Part shown: positions 25,200 through 37,873 of the stretch, piece after piece
Numbering within the stretch: position 1 is the first letter of the stretch
Layout: every line of letters begins with the position of its first letter
NCBI GenBank assembly: GCA_014218235.1
Contig: CM024759.1
Span: 13,656,712-13,720,711, forward strand
Length of the DNA: 64,000 bases
Origin: Colocasia esculenta
Taxonomy: Eukaryota > Streptophyta > Magnoliopsida > Alismatales > Araceae
Direction of reading: 5' to 3'
Position numbers and translations under genes: made by a program
Notes under the pieces: generated by a model
The model's input: the letters and a program-made list of their open reading frames with translations, nothing else
The model's database searches: none
Told to the model about the DNA's origin: nothing

Positions 25200-28100
25200 T
25201 TACTCAAACAAGTATGGATACGTCTTCATCATTTCCTCTGCTAGTTCCCAAGTATCCTTACCACCTTGTCTGTTTTCCCATCTGACTTTCACTAAGTCAA
25301 TATTCTTATTCCTGAGCTTTTGGGTTCTGCGGCCTGTGATCTGTACTGGATATTCTGGCATTGTCATGTCTGGCTTTAATTCACTTCTCTGGTAACTGAT
25401 TACTTGGGACGGATCTTCAATGTACTTTCTGAGCATTGAGACATGAAACACATTATGAACATCTACGAAGTCTACTGGCAGATCTAACCTGTAAGCCATC
25501 TCGCCTAATCTTTCCATTATCTGGAATGGACCTACATATCTGGGGCTCAACTTGCTTCGCTTGCTGAATCTAAATATACCTTTAGTAGGAGAAACCTTTA
25601 AAAATACATAATCCCCCACTTCAAACTGCAATGGTCTACATCTGTTATCAGCATAACTCTTTTGTCGACTTTGTGCTATCTGTAACTTTTCTTTAATAAA
25701 CTTAACTATTTCTACACATTGCCTGATTAACTCAGGACCCAGAACTTGCCTCTCTCCTATTTCATGTCAATTCAATGGTGTCCTGCATAGTCTACCATAC
25801 AATGCCTCATAAGGTGTCATTCCAATACTTGCTTGATAACTGTTATTATATGCGAATTCAACCATACTCAAATGGCGTTCCCATATTCCTCCCCAAACCA
25901 AGCAACATGCCCTTAACATATCTTCTATTGTCTGGATGGTCCTTTCTGTCTGTCCATCAGTCTGCGGATGATATGCTGAACTATATCTTAACTCAGTGCC
26001 AATTACCCTCTGTAAACTTCTCCAAAAACCTGAGGTGAATCTTGGATCTCGATCTAAAACAATAGTAACTAGAATTCCATGCAATGGTATTATTCTTTCC
26101 ACATATAACTTGGCTAACATGTCTATTGACCATGACATATTAACCGGTAACAATCTGCAAACTTTAGTCAGTCTATCAATAAAAACCCAAATGCCATTAT
26201 GACCTGCTGAGCTGGGCAAACCCACTATAAAATCCATAGCTATATCATCCCATTTCCACTGTGGTATGGGCAAAGGTTGCAACAAACCTCCTGGTCGTTG
26301 ATGTTCTGCTTTTACTTGCTGACAGACAGCACATCTTGCTATAAATTCTGCAATTTCTCTTTTCATGTTTGGCCACCAGTAAAAACCCTTCATTCCCTAA
26401 TACATCTTAGTACTGCCTGGATGAATAGTATATCTTGACCTATGGGCCTCCTCTAACACTTTCTGTCTAATTCCTGCATCAGCTGGGACATATACTCGGC
26501 CTTTTAATCTGACTACATTATCATGGCCCAAAGTTACCTCCTCCATTCTTAGAATATCTGCCAAGTTCTCATCTGCTTTCTGAGCTTCAACTATCTGTTT
26601 GTAAAGAGATGGTTCAACTGCACTATTTGCCAACACTGCTCTCTGCTGACTATTTGGCACATATAAGGAATTATCTGCTATCTCTTCATATAATTTCCAC
26701 TCTCTGATCATAAGTTGATTCATAACAGCTTTTCTACTCAGTGCATCTGCCACATCATTTGCTTTACCCAGATGATATCCCAAACTGAAGTCATAATCTT
26801 TCAAATATTCCATCCATCTGTATTGCCTTAAATTCAAATCTTTCTGTGAAAATATATATTTCAAGCTCTTATGATCTGTGAATATTTCAAATCTTTCTCC
26901 ATATAAATAATGCCGCCAAATCTTCAAAGCAAACACTACCGCTGCCAACTCCAAATCATGAGTCGGGTAATTCTCTTCATGTTTCTTTAATTGCCTGGAA
27001 GCATAAGCAACCACTTTTCCATGTTGCATTAATACTGCCCCTAATCCTCTTCTGGATGCATCTGTATATATCACAAAACCACCATTTCCTGAAGGAATTT
27101 CTAATATTGGTGCTGTAGTAAGCCTCTTTTTCAATTCAGCACAGCTACGCCTGCACTCAGAAGACCACACAAAAGAAACTCCCTTCTTGGTTAACTTGGT
27201 CATTGGGGCTGCTATTTTAGAGAAATCTTGAATAAATCTTCTATAATAACCTGCAAGACCCAAAAAGCTTCGGATTTCTAACAATGTTTTTGGCTCTGCC
27301 CACTTCAACACTGCTTCCACTTTTGCTGGGTCCACTGCAACTCCTTCACCAGAAATCACATGACCCAAAAACTGTATTTCTTTCAGCCAGAATTCACACT
27401 TACTGAACTTAGCATACAGTTGATGCTCTCTCAATGCCTGCAATGTGATTCTTAGATGGGCTGCATGCTCTTCTTCTGATGTTGAATATATCAAGATATC
27501 ATCGATAAAAACTACTATAAACTGATCCAGATATGGATGAAATATTCTATTCATCAAGTTCATAAAAGCTTCTGGCGCATTTGTCAATCCAAATGGCATT
27601 ACTACAAATTCATAATGTCCATACCTGGTCCTGAAAGTTGACTTTTCAATATCTTCTTCCTTAATTCTCAACTGATGATATCCTGACCTCAAATCAATCT
27701 TGAAGAACACCTTTGCTGACTGAAGCTGATCAAAAAAATCATCTATTCTTGGGAGCGGATACTTGTTCTTGATAGTAACCTTATTCAACTGCCGATAATC
27801 TATACACATCCTCAGACTACCATCCTTCTTTCTAACAAATAGTACTGGTGCACCCCATGGTTAGTGACTTGGCCTAATGAAACCTTTCTCTAATAACTCC
27901 TGCAACTGCTTCTTTAACTCTTTTAATTCTGCTGGTGCCTTTCTGTACGGTGCCTTTGAGATCAGCATACTGCCTGGTTCTATTTCAATAGTGAAATCTA
28001 CCTCTCTGCCAGGCGCTAGCCCCGGAAATTCTTCTGGGAATACATCTATAAATTCTCTAACCACTGACACAGACTCTACAGATTTATGAGACTCAACCAG

Positions 28101-28598
28101 ACTCACAGAAGCAAGATATGCTACACATCCTGCATTAATTAATCTTCTAGCTCTGAGCACAGAAATGATAAACTTAGGAGAATAGAAGGGCATACCTTGA
28201 AATTCAAAAGTTGTTCCATCAGGTCTACAAAACCTGACCCTCTTCTTTCTACAGTCTACCAGAGCACCATAAGCCTCTAACCAATCCATACCTAAAATCA
28301 AATCATATTCCTTTAAAGACAAAGCATATAACTTTGCCGGCAACCGTTTCCCATGAATTACAATTGGAACCTCATCTAAATAACAGGAAGTAAGCATAAA
28401 ATCACCGGTAGGAATCTCAACCACCAATTCACACTGCCTTTCTTCTATGGGATGAGCTAGACTATCCAAGAAATCTTTGGAAATAAATGAATGAGAAGCA
28501 CCCGGATCAATTAATATTCTAGCTGAGAAATCAAAGATCGGTAGTATACCTTCAATGAGATTTGATGCTTCTGCCTGCGCCTTGGTGATTGTCATCAC
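25200..28598 (-). pseudogene. pol: Gypsy pol: protease, RT, RNase H, integrase, chromodomain (element D)
   Basis: All domains lie in one continuous minus-strand frame with gag. Protease has LIDPGASHSF and LILGMDWLEAYG. RT has CIDYRQLNK, KIDLRSGYHQLRI and FIDDILIYS. RNase H has YTDASRRGLG and DHKSLKYIFSQKDL. Integrase has the zinc-site part (HRSRYTIHPGSTKMY, then CAVCQQVKAEH) and a core with AMDFI, LDRDPRFTSGFW and HPQTDGQTERTIQTIEDM. The tail DTWELAEEMMKTYPYLFE is a chromodomain end. Three in-frame stops break it: TAA at 27861-27863 before PWGAP, TAG at 26397-26399 before the WWP region of integrase, and TGA at 25767-25769. No frameshift was found. It once produced the enzymes for reverse transcription and integration. 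Confidence 0.9.
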
Positions 28599-29822
28599 CC
28601 GACCTCGACCTCCTCTCTGAAAAGGGGTTCCTCTGCCTCTTTCTGCTGATGGTTGATATGTCTGCTGCTACTGCTGAGTCCCCCTTCCATAACCATATCC
28701 TCGAGACGGACAATCCCTGGCATAATGTCCTAGCTGACCACAAGCATAACATATGACCTCCCGAAAAGTTGCAGGTTGACCTGCAGTACTTTGCTGGGAC
28801 TCTTCTGGAACCGGTGGCCTGTAGCCATGCCCCTGCTGAAAACCACCCTATTGGAAACCTTGTTGCCTGCCTCTGCCACGTCCTCCTCCTTGGAAGAATT
28901 TCTTGATCTGTTTACCCCATTTTGCTATCCCAGACGATGATGCTCCTGAGGGTGCTTTTCCTTTGCTGATGCCCTGCGACTGCTGGGGAAGTCGGAAGCT
29001 ACCAAAACCTCCCACCTGACACTGACTCTGCCTAGCCTGCAAAGTCCTTTCTAACACAGCTGCCCGCTGTGCCGCTTCCTCCACTGTCCTGCACATTAGT
29101 GGAGCTACTGCATCCTGCAACTCAGACCTCAATCCCCTAATAAAATACTCCACCATTATTGCATGATCGGTCACCACATAAGGGGCATATCTACTCAATG
29201 CCATGAATCTCATCTAATACTCCAACACAGACAATCTTCCTTACTGTAAAGTTCTAAACTGCTCCCTCTTTGCTTGCTGGATCTATAGTGGAAAGAACGT
29301 GTCATTGAAAACCGTCAGAAACTCTGGCCAAGTAATTCCATCTTCTGTCCTTCCTGCAAAAATAGTCTGCAACTTGAGCCTCCACCATTCCTGAGCAAAT
29401 CCCCTCAACTGATAAATATCAAGAATGACTCTGTCCTCCTACGGACACCTCATAGTCATAAATACCCTCTCGATCTCATGTATCCAATGCTCTGCAGTAT
29501 CTGGGTTAGGGCCACCTGAGTAAGTAGGGGGCTGTAACCTCAGAAACCTCTCCACAAGAGCTGTGGGATCCTCTGCGGTAGCTGGCCTCACTGGTACTGT
29601 AGGGTGCACAGGTACTACAGGAGGTACCTCAACTCCTACTTGGGGTAAAACTGGGGCTGCTGGTACTGCCTCCTCAACAACTGGTATCGCTGGCTGTGCG
29701 GGTCCTGGCTGATCCATCCTCATATGGATCTCCGTAAGACTTTCCCATATCTGCTCAATCATCCATTGGGTAGGATCCTCTGGATCATCACCACCTCCTC
29801 CCCAATCTCTCCGATCTGCCAT
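28599..29822 (-). pseudogene. gag: Gypsy gag with CCHC knuckle (element D)
   Basis: ATG at 29822-29820 opens MADRRDWGGGGDDP, followed by a proline-rich N-terminus, the retrotransposon gag core (RFLRLQPPTYSGG, later EYFIRGLRSEL), a glycine/arginine-rich stretch and the zinc knuckle CYACGQLGHYARDC (about 28710-28751). It runs into protease in the same frame. In-frame stops occur at 29439-29441, 29283-29285, 29241-29243, 29214-29216, 28848-28850 and 28668-28670. All but the first have an obvious CAG or CAA origin by context. There are no indel frameshifts in 1.2 kb. It would have formed the particle shell and bound RNA. Confidence 0.85.
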
Positions 29823-29963
29823 TTCTGATTACTGCACAAACAATTTCCAGCCACACAACACAACAATTATTAACACAAAAACCCAGGGTCAACTACCAGC
29901 AGTGGGTTTAAGTAAAGAATAGGCTGTGTAAATTTCCTGTTCCTTAACATTTATACAGACTAT

Positions 29964-29975
29964 GCTCTGATACCA
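29964..29975 (-). other. Primer-binding site of element D (tRNA-iMet type)
   Basis: The minus strand reads TGGTATCAGAGC, two bases from the LTR that starts at 29978. Confidence 0.9.
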
Positions 29976-29977
29976 AC

Positions 29978-32171
29978 TGTGACGAACCACATCGTTCAAA
30001 CCCGTTAACCTGATAACGAGCCTGACACGACTCCGCCTCCCACGAACAAGCCGAAGCATCGCAAGGGATATCATTCACACAAGTCCGTAGAAATATAAAG
30101 GAAACCACATAACAGAAGTAAACTTTCCATTCCAAAAATATTTACATGGGATTTACATAGCCAGTTTCTCAACTAAAACCATAAACCTGTACAACAGAAC
30201 CTGGGGCATACCCCGAGGTGTACAAAGAGAGAAAATTACACTGCTGGTGGTGGCGCAGACCCTGCTCTGCTACGGTGCGGCCCGGAACTAGAAGACGGTT
30301 GGGAAACTTCTTGCTCTCCCTCACCTGAAAGGAGTAGGGGGTGAGCCTCGCTAGTCACTGGTTCAGTAGGGAAACTCCCCCAAAGAAACCGAGCAAACCA
30401 CAACTCAAGTAACTAAGCAGGAAGCTACACTATAACAGTTTATAGAATTATTTAAGCAAGATATTAAAGCTGTAACCTACTTACCGCTTGCTGATCTCGA
30501 AAGTAATGTTAATAAATAAATAAACGGAAAATCTAAATAGGTGTACGAGCTAAAGTAGGTAAATGCCAAACTCGGGTCGCGTAGCCTGGCTCGCGACACC
30601 AGCAACCAACCTGGACAAACACACAGGTCTACCTCTCAGCCTCGCAGCCACGGACGAAAGGTCCAGCTGCCGCTCCACTAAACCAAACAAGAACTGTGGA
30701 GACCAACCAAACCACCACACCTGTAGGTCACACCCCGTAGGCCCATGCCTATCACCTTTAGGGACTCCGGCCTAAGCTCCCTAAAGTAAGGCACTGGAAA
30801 GAGGACTAGCTGGGGTCCAGTACGTCTACTGGTGTCCGTCCCCCCAACTACGAGCATGCTACAAGTGACTAAACACAAACTCTCACAAGTCACTATCCCA
30901 CTGTCGTCTTTCCCTCAGCCAGACGGCAACTCTCCCCGAGAGTGAGGGTGTCTAGGAAGACGACAAGACCTTGACAGTACCACTGTACTGGGAGAAATCC
31001 CGAGCACACCCACGTGCCTGGCTCACCTCGGAACCTGGGGCTCCCAACTGAAGAGGTAACCACAGAAGGCGTAGCACTACCTACCACTCACACGAAAACT
31101 CGTGCACGCTACGCAAACCACGTGAACACATACGGGTCACTGAAACTCACACACACAACCACGTGAGCCTATAGCTCACCATGTGAACAGCACTTTCGAG
31201 GAGCGCAACAAATGCCAAAGCACCACAAACCACCTCTACACACATCGGTTAACCATGCCATGCATCGGTTAAACAGTAACGGATACATACATTAACATTT
31301 GTACGCAAATAACAACTCTCGGTTGCAATCGCGACAGAGGCCCAGGTCGGGTTCAGATAGCGACCCCCCGACCAGTCACAATCAAGAGAGCAAACGCGAC
31401 GTATCGTCCTGTCGCGATCAGATCGCGACAGGGGAGAGCATCGCCTTCGCAGGTGAAAAACCCTATCCGGGTCCCCTTCGCTAGAAAACTCTAAAAACCC
31501 ATACATGGTTTCTAATCCATTTTTCATGCTCTTTGTGATGTCCTAGCGTGCCATCTATGGTTCTTAAAGCAGTAAACACATCACACGACACACACACCAC
31601 AATTCCAATAAGAAAAAGGGTAGAATCTCCCTACCTTGATGAAGAACACCTAAACGGTGATAACCCGACATTTCTCCCGCTCCACACGTGATCCTCGCGG
31701 CGAGAACACGACCAACCGAGGTCCACGAGCTCGAATCGCCCAAAAACCCATGAGCAAACCCTCCCCTGGCCGAGCAGAGCTTGTGAAAGCTCTATTCTGC
31801 TAGGGTTTCTTAAAAACGCAGCTCGGTTGGGAACGCAACGTATCGCGACGTTGCGACCTGGTCGCGACGCGGCTACCCGTCGCGATTTCCCTGTCGACAT
31901 CAGCACTCCCGTCCAGCACCGGACACGCGGCACGCATGCAGACGACGAGCCAAAATAGCGGCAACCTGAACGCGACGTCCCCAAGTGTCGCGATGAGAAC
32001 GCGACGAGCCCCTCTGTCGCGTTCAGGGACAGAGAACAACCCTGCGCTTTAGGCCAACCAACCGGCCCACAACGCCTCGAAAACCTGTGTAAGCACCTGC
32101 TACACACAACATGGGCCACACACTGGCCACCACAACTAATGTAAGATGATCCAAACAGTCGATATGCTACA
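29978..32171 (-). repeat. 5' LTR of element D (right copy, 2194 bp)
   Basis: It runs TGTGACGAACC...ATATGCTACA on the + strand. It differs from the left copy by scattered substitutions, many at CpG, and by small indels including a 24-bp-scale one near 30275. It includes the 65-bp GCGAC/GTCGC repeat (31327-31456) and another CGCGAC-rich block near 31835-32030. ORFs inside (for example 31631-32182) have no domain. Confidence 0.9.
31327..31456. repeat. 65-bp repeat of CGCGAC/GTCGCG sites (element D)
   Basis: Two 65-bp units (31327-31391, 31392-31456). Sites start at 31329, 31347, 31358, 31376, 31394, 31412, 31423 and 31441, giving steps 18-11-18-18-18-11-18. Some sites are decayed (TCACAA at 31376) but keep their place. 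Confidence 0.8.
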
Positions 32172-32750
32172 CTCCTCTTCACAGAAGTCTTGTACTAGGT
32201 GGTAATTGTTATTGATATTCTTTGATCCACCCTCTTTAGTTCAGAAAGGATCTTAGTTGCAACTCCTATTATTTTCTCCTTTCTGAATTAGGTGTGTTTG
32301 CTCATTCTTGGGGCAAACACACAAGTGTCTATAATTTTCTCTGTGTAATTTCAGCAGGAGATTTGTTCATGTTGTTCCCCTCCTGTGTAGGGAAGACCTT
32401 GTAAAAGGTGGCTTTGTACCCTTGTTGAGGGAAGACTTGCGTGAGAGCAAGTGGACTTGTAATTCCTCTCAAGGGTGAGAGAAGGCCAAGTTCTCTTGGC
32501 AGTTAGTGAAATCTCAAGTGGTTAGCTTGAGGACTGGACGTAGGACTTCCATGTGGGAAGGGCCGAACTAGGATAAAATTCTTTGTGCAATTGTGTGATT
32601 GTTTCCGCCAACTTACACTTGAATCACACACTACACTAAATTCTAATAGTTCTATTTAGTGTTGTTTAATTTTAGATAAAAATTTTAAAAGCACAAGAAG
32701 TCCTATTCACCCCCCCTCTAGGACATCATTAGTGCCATTTCCATCCAATA
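32172..32750 (+). repeat. 5' LTR of element B, part 3 (R/U5 side)
   Basis: It begins with TSD copy CTCCT of D and matches 46567-47147. It has the SIRE-type block ggactggacgtaggacttcc...gggaagggccgaac and the C-run accccccctctagga near its end. The terminal CA has become TA (ccaata). Confidence 0.85.
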
Positions 32751-32752
32751 AG

Positions 32753-32764
32753 TGGTATTAGAGC
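32753..32764 (+). other. Primer-binding site of element B
   Basis: TGGTATTAGAGC, one C-to-T change from the tRNA-iMet-complementary site, two bases after the LTR end. Confidence 0.8.
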
Positions 32765-32801
32765 GAGGTCTTCTCAGAAGAATCAAAAGATTTGAGAAGA
32801 A

Positions 32802-34572
32802 ATGGCAGCTGAAGCTCACAACTATGAAGGTCAGTCTGTTACAAGACCACCATTCTTTGATGGTGAAGATTATCAGTATTGGAAGATGCGGATGGAGTGC
32901 TTCATCAAAGGCACAGATTTTGATCTATGGCAGGTAATAGAACAAGGTGATTTTGAAATCCTTCGTGAGTCCTCTTCTGCTCTCTCCATAGCTGATAAAA
33001 GGAACATGTCTTTAAATTATAAGGATAAAAATTTTCTATGATGTGCCCTCTCTAAAAGAGAATTTAATAGATTATCTGCTTGTAGAACTGCTAAAGAAAT
33101 GTAGGATAAACTACAAGTTACATATGAAGGAACTGATAGAGTTAAACAAACTAGAATAGACATTCTCGTATCTCAATATGAACAATTCAAAATGCTTCCA
33201 AATGAAAACATAACTCAGATGTACAATCGATTTTCAAACATAATAGTAGGACTGAGTTCTCTAGGAAAGGTTCTTACAAATGAAGAAATAGTAAGTAAAA
33301 TCTTAAGATCATTAACAAATGTTTGGACCCCTAAGGTCACTGCCATTGAGGAAGCACATGATCTAACTCAGCTTTCCATTGATAAATTAATCGGATCCTT
33401 AATGGCTCATGAAATTAATATGGAAAGATTTTCTGAAAATTCTTCGAAAAAGAAAATGTCAAATGCTTTGAAGGTTGCAAATTCTTCCTCCTCTAAAGAT
33501 TCAAAGGAGAAATCAGATGATAGTGATGATGAAGCCATGTTGTCAAGAAAACTACAAAGGATCCTTGCCAAGAAGAAGAAATTTGGCTCCAAAAGATTCT
33601 TCAAGAAGGACAAGAAGAAGGAACCAACCTGCTACGAATGCAATCAACCAGGACATTACAAATTTGAATGTCCTAAGCTAAAGAAGAAGGATCAAGTAGA
33701 AAGATCCGACATGAAGAAAGGAAAAGAAAAGAAGTTCAGAAAATACAAGAAAAAGGCAATGGCAGTAGCATGGGATAATGAAGAAGCCACGAGTTCAGAC
33801 TCTTCAAGTTCAGAATCTGAAGAAGAAGAAAAGGCAAATCTAGCCCTCATGGCAAGACTAAATCAGGTAAATTCCGAAACATCTTTTACTTCTTGTTCTG
33901 AATCTGATTCTGATAGTCTTGAAGATGCCTTCAATGAATTATATGGAAAATATAAAACAATAGTCAAGCAAATGAAAATCATTAAATTAAATTTGCTAAA
34001 CCAAGAAAAGGCTAACACCTTTCTGAAAAATGAAGCAGAAAGGTTAGAACAAAGCTTAAATGAAACTAAAAGAGCAAATGAATTATTGAGTGAAGACTTG
34101 AAAAATAAAAACAGTAAAATTATGCAAATAGAATAAAATTTAAAAGAACTAAAAGATGAAGAAAAATTACAAGAAGAAAATAACTACCTAAGAGCTACTA
34201 TAGAGAAAATATATACCTGTAAAACATCCTTGTTTGTTAGCTTAAAAGGCTCTAGGACGGGTAAGAAGAAGTATGGAGTAGGATACACACCTCCACCAAA
34301 TGAAAAAGATATTGTGCATCCTAAAATATATCCAACTCCCCAATTTGTTAAAGAAAAAAGAATTAAGAATCCTAAAAAGGTTAACCAGTATGTTTATAAA
34401 AAAACAGAAATTTAATAACACTACACACATTAAGAATGCCTTTGATTTATGTTGTAGTCACTATAATCAATTAGGACACATTGTCAGCACATGCACTACC
34501 AGACACTTGCACTGGATTCCTAAGACTAATCATCAAGGACCCAAGAAAATTTGGGTACCAAAAGTTACAACT
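32802..34572 (+). pseudogene. gag: Copia SIRE-type gag (element B)
   Basis: ATG at 32802 opens MAAEAHNYEGQSVTRPP and FFDGEDYQYWKMRM, the usual N-terminus of SIRE-type gag. Then come the UBN2-like core (MYNRFSNIIVGL, LTNVWTPKVTAIEEAHDL, LIGSLMAHEINM), a CCHC knuckle CYECNQPGHYKFEC (about 33630), acidic and coiled-coil-prone stretches, a degenerate second knuckle (CCSHYNQLGHIVSTC) and the C-terminal KKIWVPK. In-frame stops are TGA 33039-33041, TAG 33102-33104 (in EM-stop-DKL, a Trp site in Copia I), TAA 34134-34136 and TAA 34413-34415. A frame change near 34415 precedes the last segment. It is not translatable as one protein. Confidence 0.85.
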
Positions 34573-34581
34573 TAAATTTAT

Positions 34582-37500
34582 TTGCAGGGTCGCCTGAGAG
34601 CATCCAAATGGTATTTGGATAGTGGGTGCTCAAGGCATATGAAAGGTGATAGGAAGTTGTTTACAAGCTTTAGAGATGAAAGTGATCAGATCACTTATGG
34701 AGATAATGGTAAAGAAAAAGTCTTAGGATGTGGGACAGTAGGATCAGGAGAAAAGAATTTGATTTAAGATGTCATGTATGTAGAAGGATTGAAGCACAAC
34801 CTCATTAGCATTAGTCAACTATGTGATAAGGGTCATTTAGTAAGATTTCAGAATGACAAGTGCATTATTCAAAAGGATGGAAAAACAGTGTCCGAAGCTC
34901 AAAGAGTAAAGAATTTATATACCTTACAGTTAGCAGAATTAACAGAAGTGAATTTATGTATTGCAACCACTAAGAGTGAAGAATCTGAATTTTGGCACAT
35001 AAGATTGGGTCATGCAAGCACTTCAGTAATCAAAAAATTGATTAAGCATGATTTGGTTGAAGGTCTTCCGAAGATGAAATTGAAGAAGTTTGGAATATGT
35101 ACAGCCTGTGCGAAAGGGAAGCAAACCAAGACATCATTTCAGTTCAAAATAGTGGTCATAACTTCCAAGCCTTTAGAACTAATTCATATAGATTTATTTG
35201 GACCTATAAGAACAGTCAGTCTTAGAGGAAAGGTATATGGCTATGTAATAGTGGATGACTACTCAAGATATACTTGGGTGTCTTTCTTAGAAGCCAAATC
35301 AGAAACTTTTTCAGCCTTTCTGAAGTTTAGCAAAGTAGTACAAAAGAATCAGAAGTTTTAAATTATCAGTATCAGATCTGATCATGGTGGAGAATTCAAG
35401 AATGAAGAATTTATGAAGTTCTGTGAAGAAAATGGAATTGAACATAATTTTTCTGCACCAAGAACACCTCAACAGAATGGAGTAGCAGAAAGAAAGAATA
35501 GAACACTGCTAGACATGGCCAGAACTATGCTCACAGAGTACAATTTCCCAAGGTATTTCTAGGCAGAAGCAGTCAACACAGCCTGCTACATCATCAACAG
35601 GTGCATGATCAGACCAATTCTAAAGAAGACCCTATATGAGCTTTACAATGAAAAGAAGCCCAACATCAGTCATCTTTGACCTTTTGGTTGTAAGTGTTTC
35701 ATTTTGAATAATGGTAAAGATAATTTAGGAAAGTTAGATGCTAAAAGTGATGAATGATTTTTGTTAGGATATATTTCAAAACCTAGAGGATACAAAGTAT
35801 TTAATAGAAGAACTTTAACCATAGAACAAATACTGCATATATTATTTGATGAGACTAACCATTCTATTAAGAGAATAGAAGAAGAAGAAGACTGTGTTGA
35901 AGATCTCTGCAGGGATCTAGAGAAAACATCTCTTGAAGAACAAAAAGGAGAAGAAAAAGAAGATCCTCCACTAGAAGAACTTCAACAACAAGAAGAACAA
36001 CAAGAAGGATTGCCTAGAGAATTGAGGTATCACAGAGATCATCCAAGAGAAAACATTATAGGTGATCTTCAAGATAGGGTAAGAACAAGAGGTATGAATA
36101 TTTCTTGTGATTTTTCTATTTTTGTCTCTCAAATTGAGCCTAGGACAATCAATGATGCACTAGCTGATGAATCTTGGATTCTTTCTATGCAAGAGGAACT
36201 TAATCAGTTCCAACGTAGCCAGGTTTGGACTCTTGTCCCTAGACCTTTTGACCATCCAGTTATTGGGACCAGATGAGTCTTCAGAAACAAAATGGATGAA
36301 TCAGGAGTAATCACCAGGAACAAGGCCAGACTTGTAGCACAAGGATATTCCCAAGAGGAAGACATTGATTTTGATGAAACTTATGCACCAGTAGCTAGAT
36401 TAGAGGCAATTAGAATTTTATTAGCATATGCATGCTCCCCCAACATCAATTTATTTCAAATGGATGTTAAAAGTGCTTTTTTGAATGGTTTTATAAAAGA
36501 AGAAGTTTATGTTGAGCAACCACCAGGTTTTGAAGATACTAAATATCCAAATCATGTTTTCCGTTTAAAGAAAGCACTATATGGTCTGAAACAAGCTCCA
36601 AGAGCGTGGTATGAAAGATTAAGTACTTATCTTATATCACATGATTTCACAAGAGGTAAAGTAGATAGCACACTATTCATTAAGAAATTTTCAGAAGGAA
36701 TCTTAATAGTTCAAATATATGTTGATGATATTATTTTGGGGTCTACTAATGAATCACTTTGTAAATTCTTTGAGAATCTTATGCAAAGTAAGTTTGAAAT
36801 GAGCATGATGAGTGAGCTTATTTACTTTCTTGGCTTGCAAATCAAGCAGACCAAGGAAGGCACTCACATTTGTCAAACCAAATATATTTCAGATCTACTT
36901 TCTAAATATGGTTTTGACAAGTGTAAGCCCTTAGGAACACCCATGAGCTCAGGAATTAAGTTAGATAGTGATCCACTTGGCAAGAAGATAGATCAAAAAG
37001 TCTATAGAGGCATGATAGGATCACTACTCTATCTTACTACTAGTAGACCAGATATAATATTCAGTGTATGTTTGTGTGCAAGATTTCAAGCTGATCCTAA
37101 AAAATCACATGTTCATGTTGTTAAAAGAATCATTAGAAATCTTATAAACACAAGTAAATTAGGTTTATGGTATCCCAGATGTTCTGATTTCAAATTAATT
37201 GGATATAGTGATGCTGACTATGCTGGATGCAAAATAGATAGAAAAAGCACCAGTGGTACTTGCCAAATACTTGCAGGTTGCTTAATTTCTTGGTCTTCCA
37301 TAAAGCAAAATTCAGTGGCATTATCCACAACAGAAGCAGAATTCACTGTAGCTGGAAGTTGCTGCACTCAACTGCTGTGGATCAAACACCAATTGGAAGA
37401 CTATGGTCACACACTTCAAGAAATTTCAATGCTATGTGACAATACAAGCGTAATTAATCTGACCAAAAATCCTATCCAGCATTCAAGGACAAAACATATT

Positions 37501-37662
37501 GAGATTAGACATCACTTCATCAGGGACCATGTAAGTAATGGTGATATTTTACTTGAGTATGTCTCTACAGAAAATCAACTTGCTAATATTTTTACCAAAC
37601 TTCTTCCTAAAGATAGATTTACATCTATTAGAAAAGAAATAAGTATGTGTAATCCTGATTAA
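34582..37662 (+). pseudogene. pol: Copia pol: protease, integrase, RT, RNase H (element B)
   Basis: One frame runs the whole length. Protease motif WYLDSGCSRHMKGD (about 34607), GAG-pre-integrase FWHIRLGHAS with CTACAKGKQ, integrase core (LIHIDLFGP, IRSDHGGEF, NGVAERKNRT), RT with MDVKSAFLNG and YVDDIILGS, RNase H with YSDADYAGCKIDRKSTSG and CDNTSVINLTKNP, and the terminus DRFTSIRKE. Six in-frame stops break it: TAA 34765, TAA 35359, TAG 35560 (Trp site in YF-stop-AEA), TGA 35677, TGA 35755 and TGA 36274 (Trp site in GTR-stop-VFRNK). No frameshift was detected. Domain order PR-IN-RT-RH is Ty1/Copia. Confidence 0.9.
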
Positions 37663-37737
37663 ATCATTGTGAAAATTGCATGTTTGAATTGTATGTTAAG
37701 AACTCACTGTGAAATTCTCTAAGTCCCAATACTGCGA

Positions 37738-37873
37738 TTCATGAAGTCGGAGTGGAGACTACGACTTCTCAAAGTCGGAGTCTACCATGACTCTTGATGA
37801 GGGAAGTGTGCTCTGCGACTTTTATAAGTCGGATGTAAAAATTCGACTGTTTACAGTCGGAGTCTGTATAAAT
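37738..37873 (+). promoter_or_regulatory. Candidate internal promoter before ORF3 of element B
   Basis: About 85 bp after the pol stop, CGACT/AGTCG half-sites like those in the LTR begin. Cores are at 37747, 37761, 37775 and then 37815, 37829, 37843, 37857, spaced exactly 14 bp inside each group. A TATA-like TATAAAT follows at 37867-37873. ORF3 starts 366 bp later. The function is inferred from layout only. Confidence 0.5.

Larger units (their letters stand above)
22935..32171 (-). mobile_element. Full-length chromovirus D inserted in the element B 5' LTR
   Basis: Two LTRs (22935-25090 and 29978-32171), a tRNA-Met primer-binding site and a polypurine region surround a single gag-pol frame on the minus strand. 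TSD CTCCT occurs at 22930-22934 and 32172-32176. The coding order PR-RT-RH-IN-chromodomain and the DPGASHSF protease fit a Tekay/Del-like chromovirus. In-frame stops make it non-autonomous now. Confidence 0.9.

Noticed and set aside
29964..29975. tRNA gene fragment
   Set aside because: TGGTATCAGAGC sites here and elsewhere sit two bases from LTR ends and are primer-binding sites; no cloverleaf surrounds them.
31631..32182. 183-codon minus-strand open frame as a gene
   Set aside because: It is inside the D LTR, runs over its end into the B LTR, and the paired LTR (24568-25116) breaks it into different frames.
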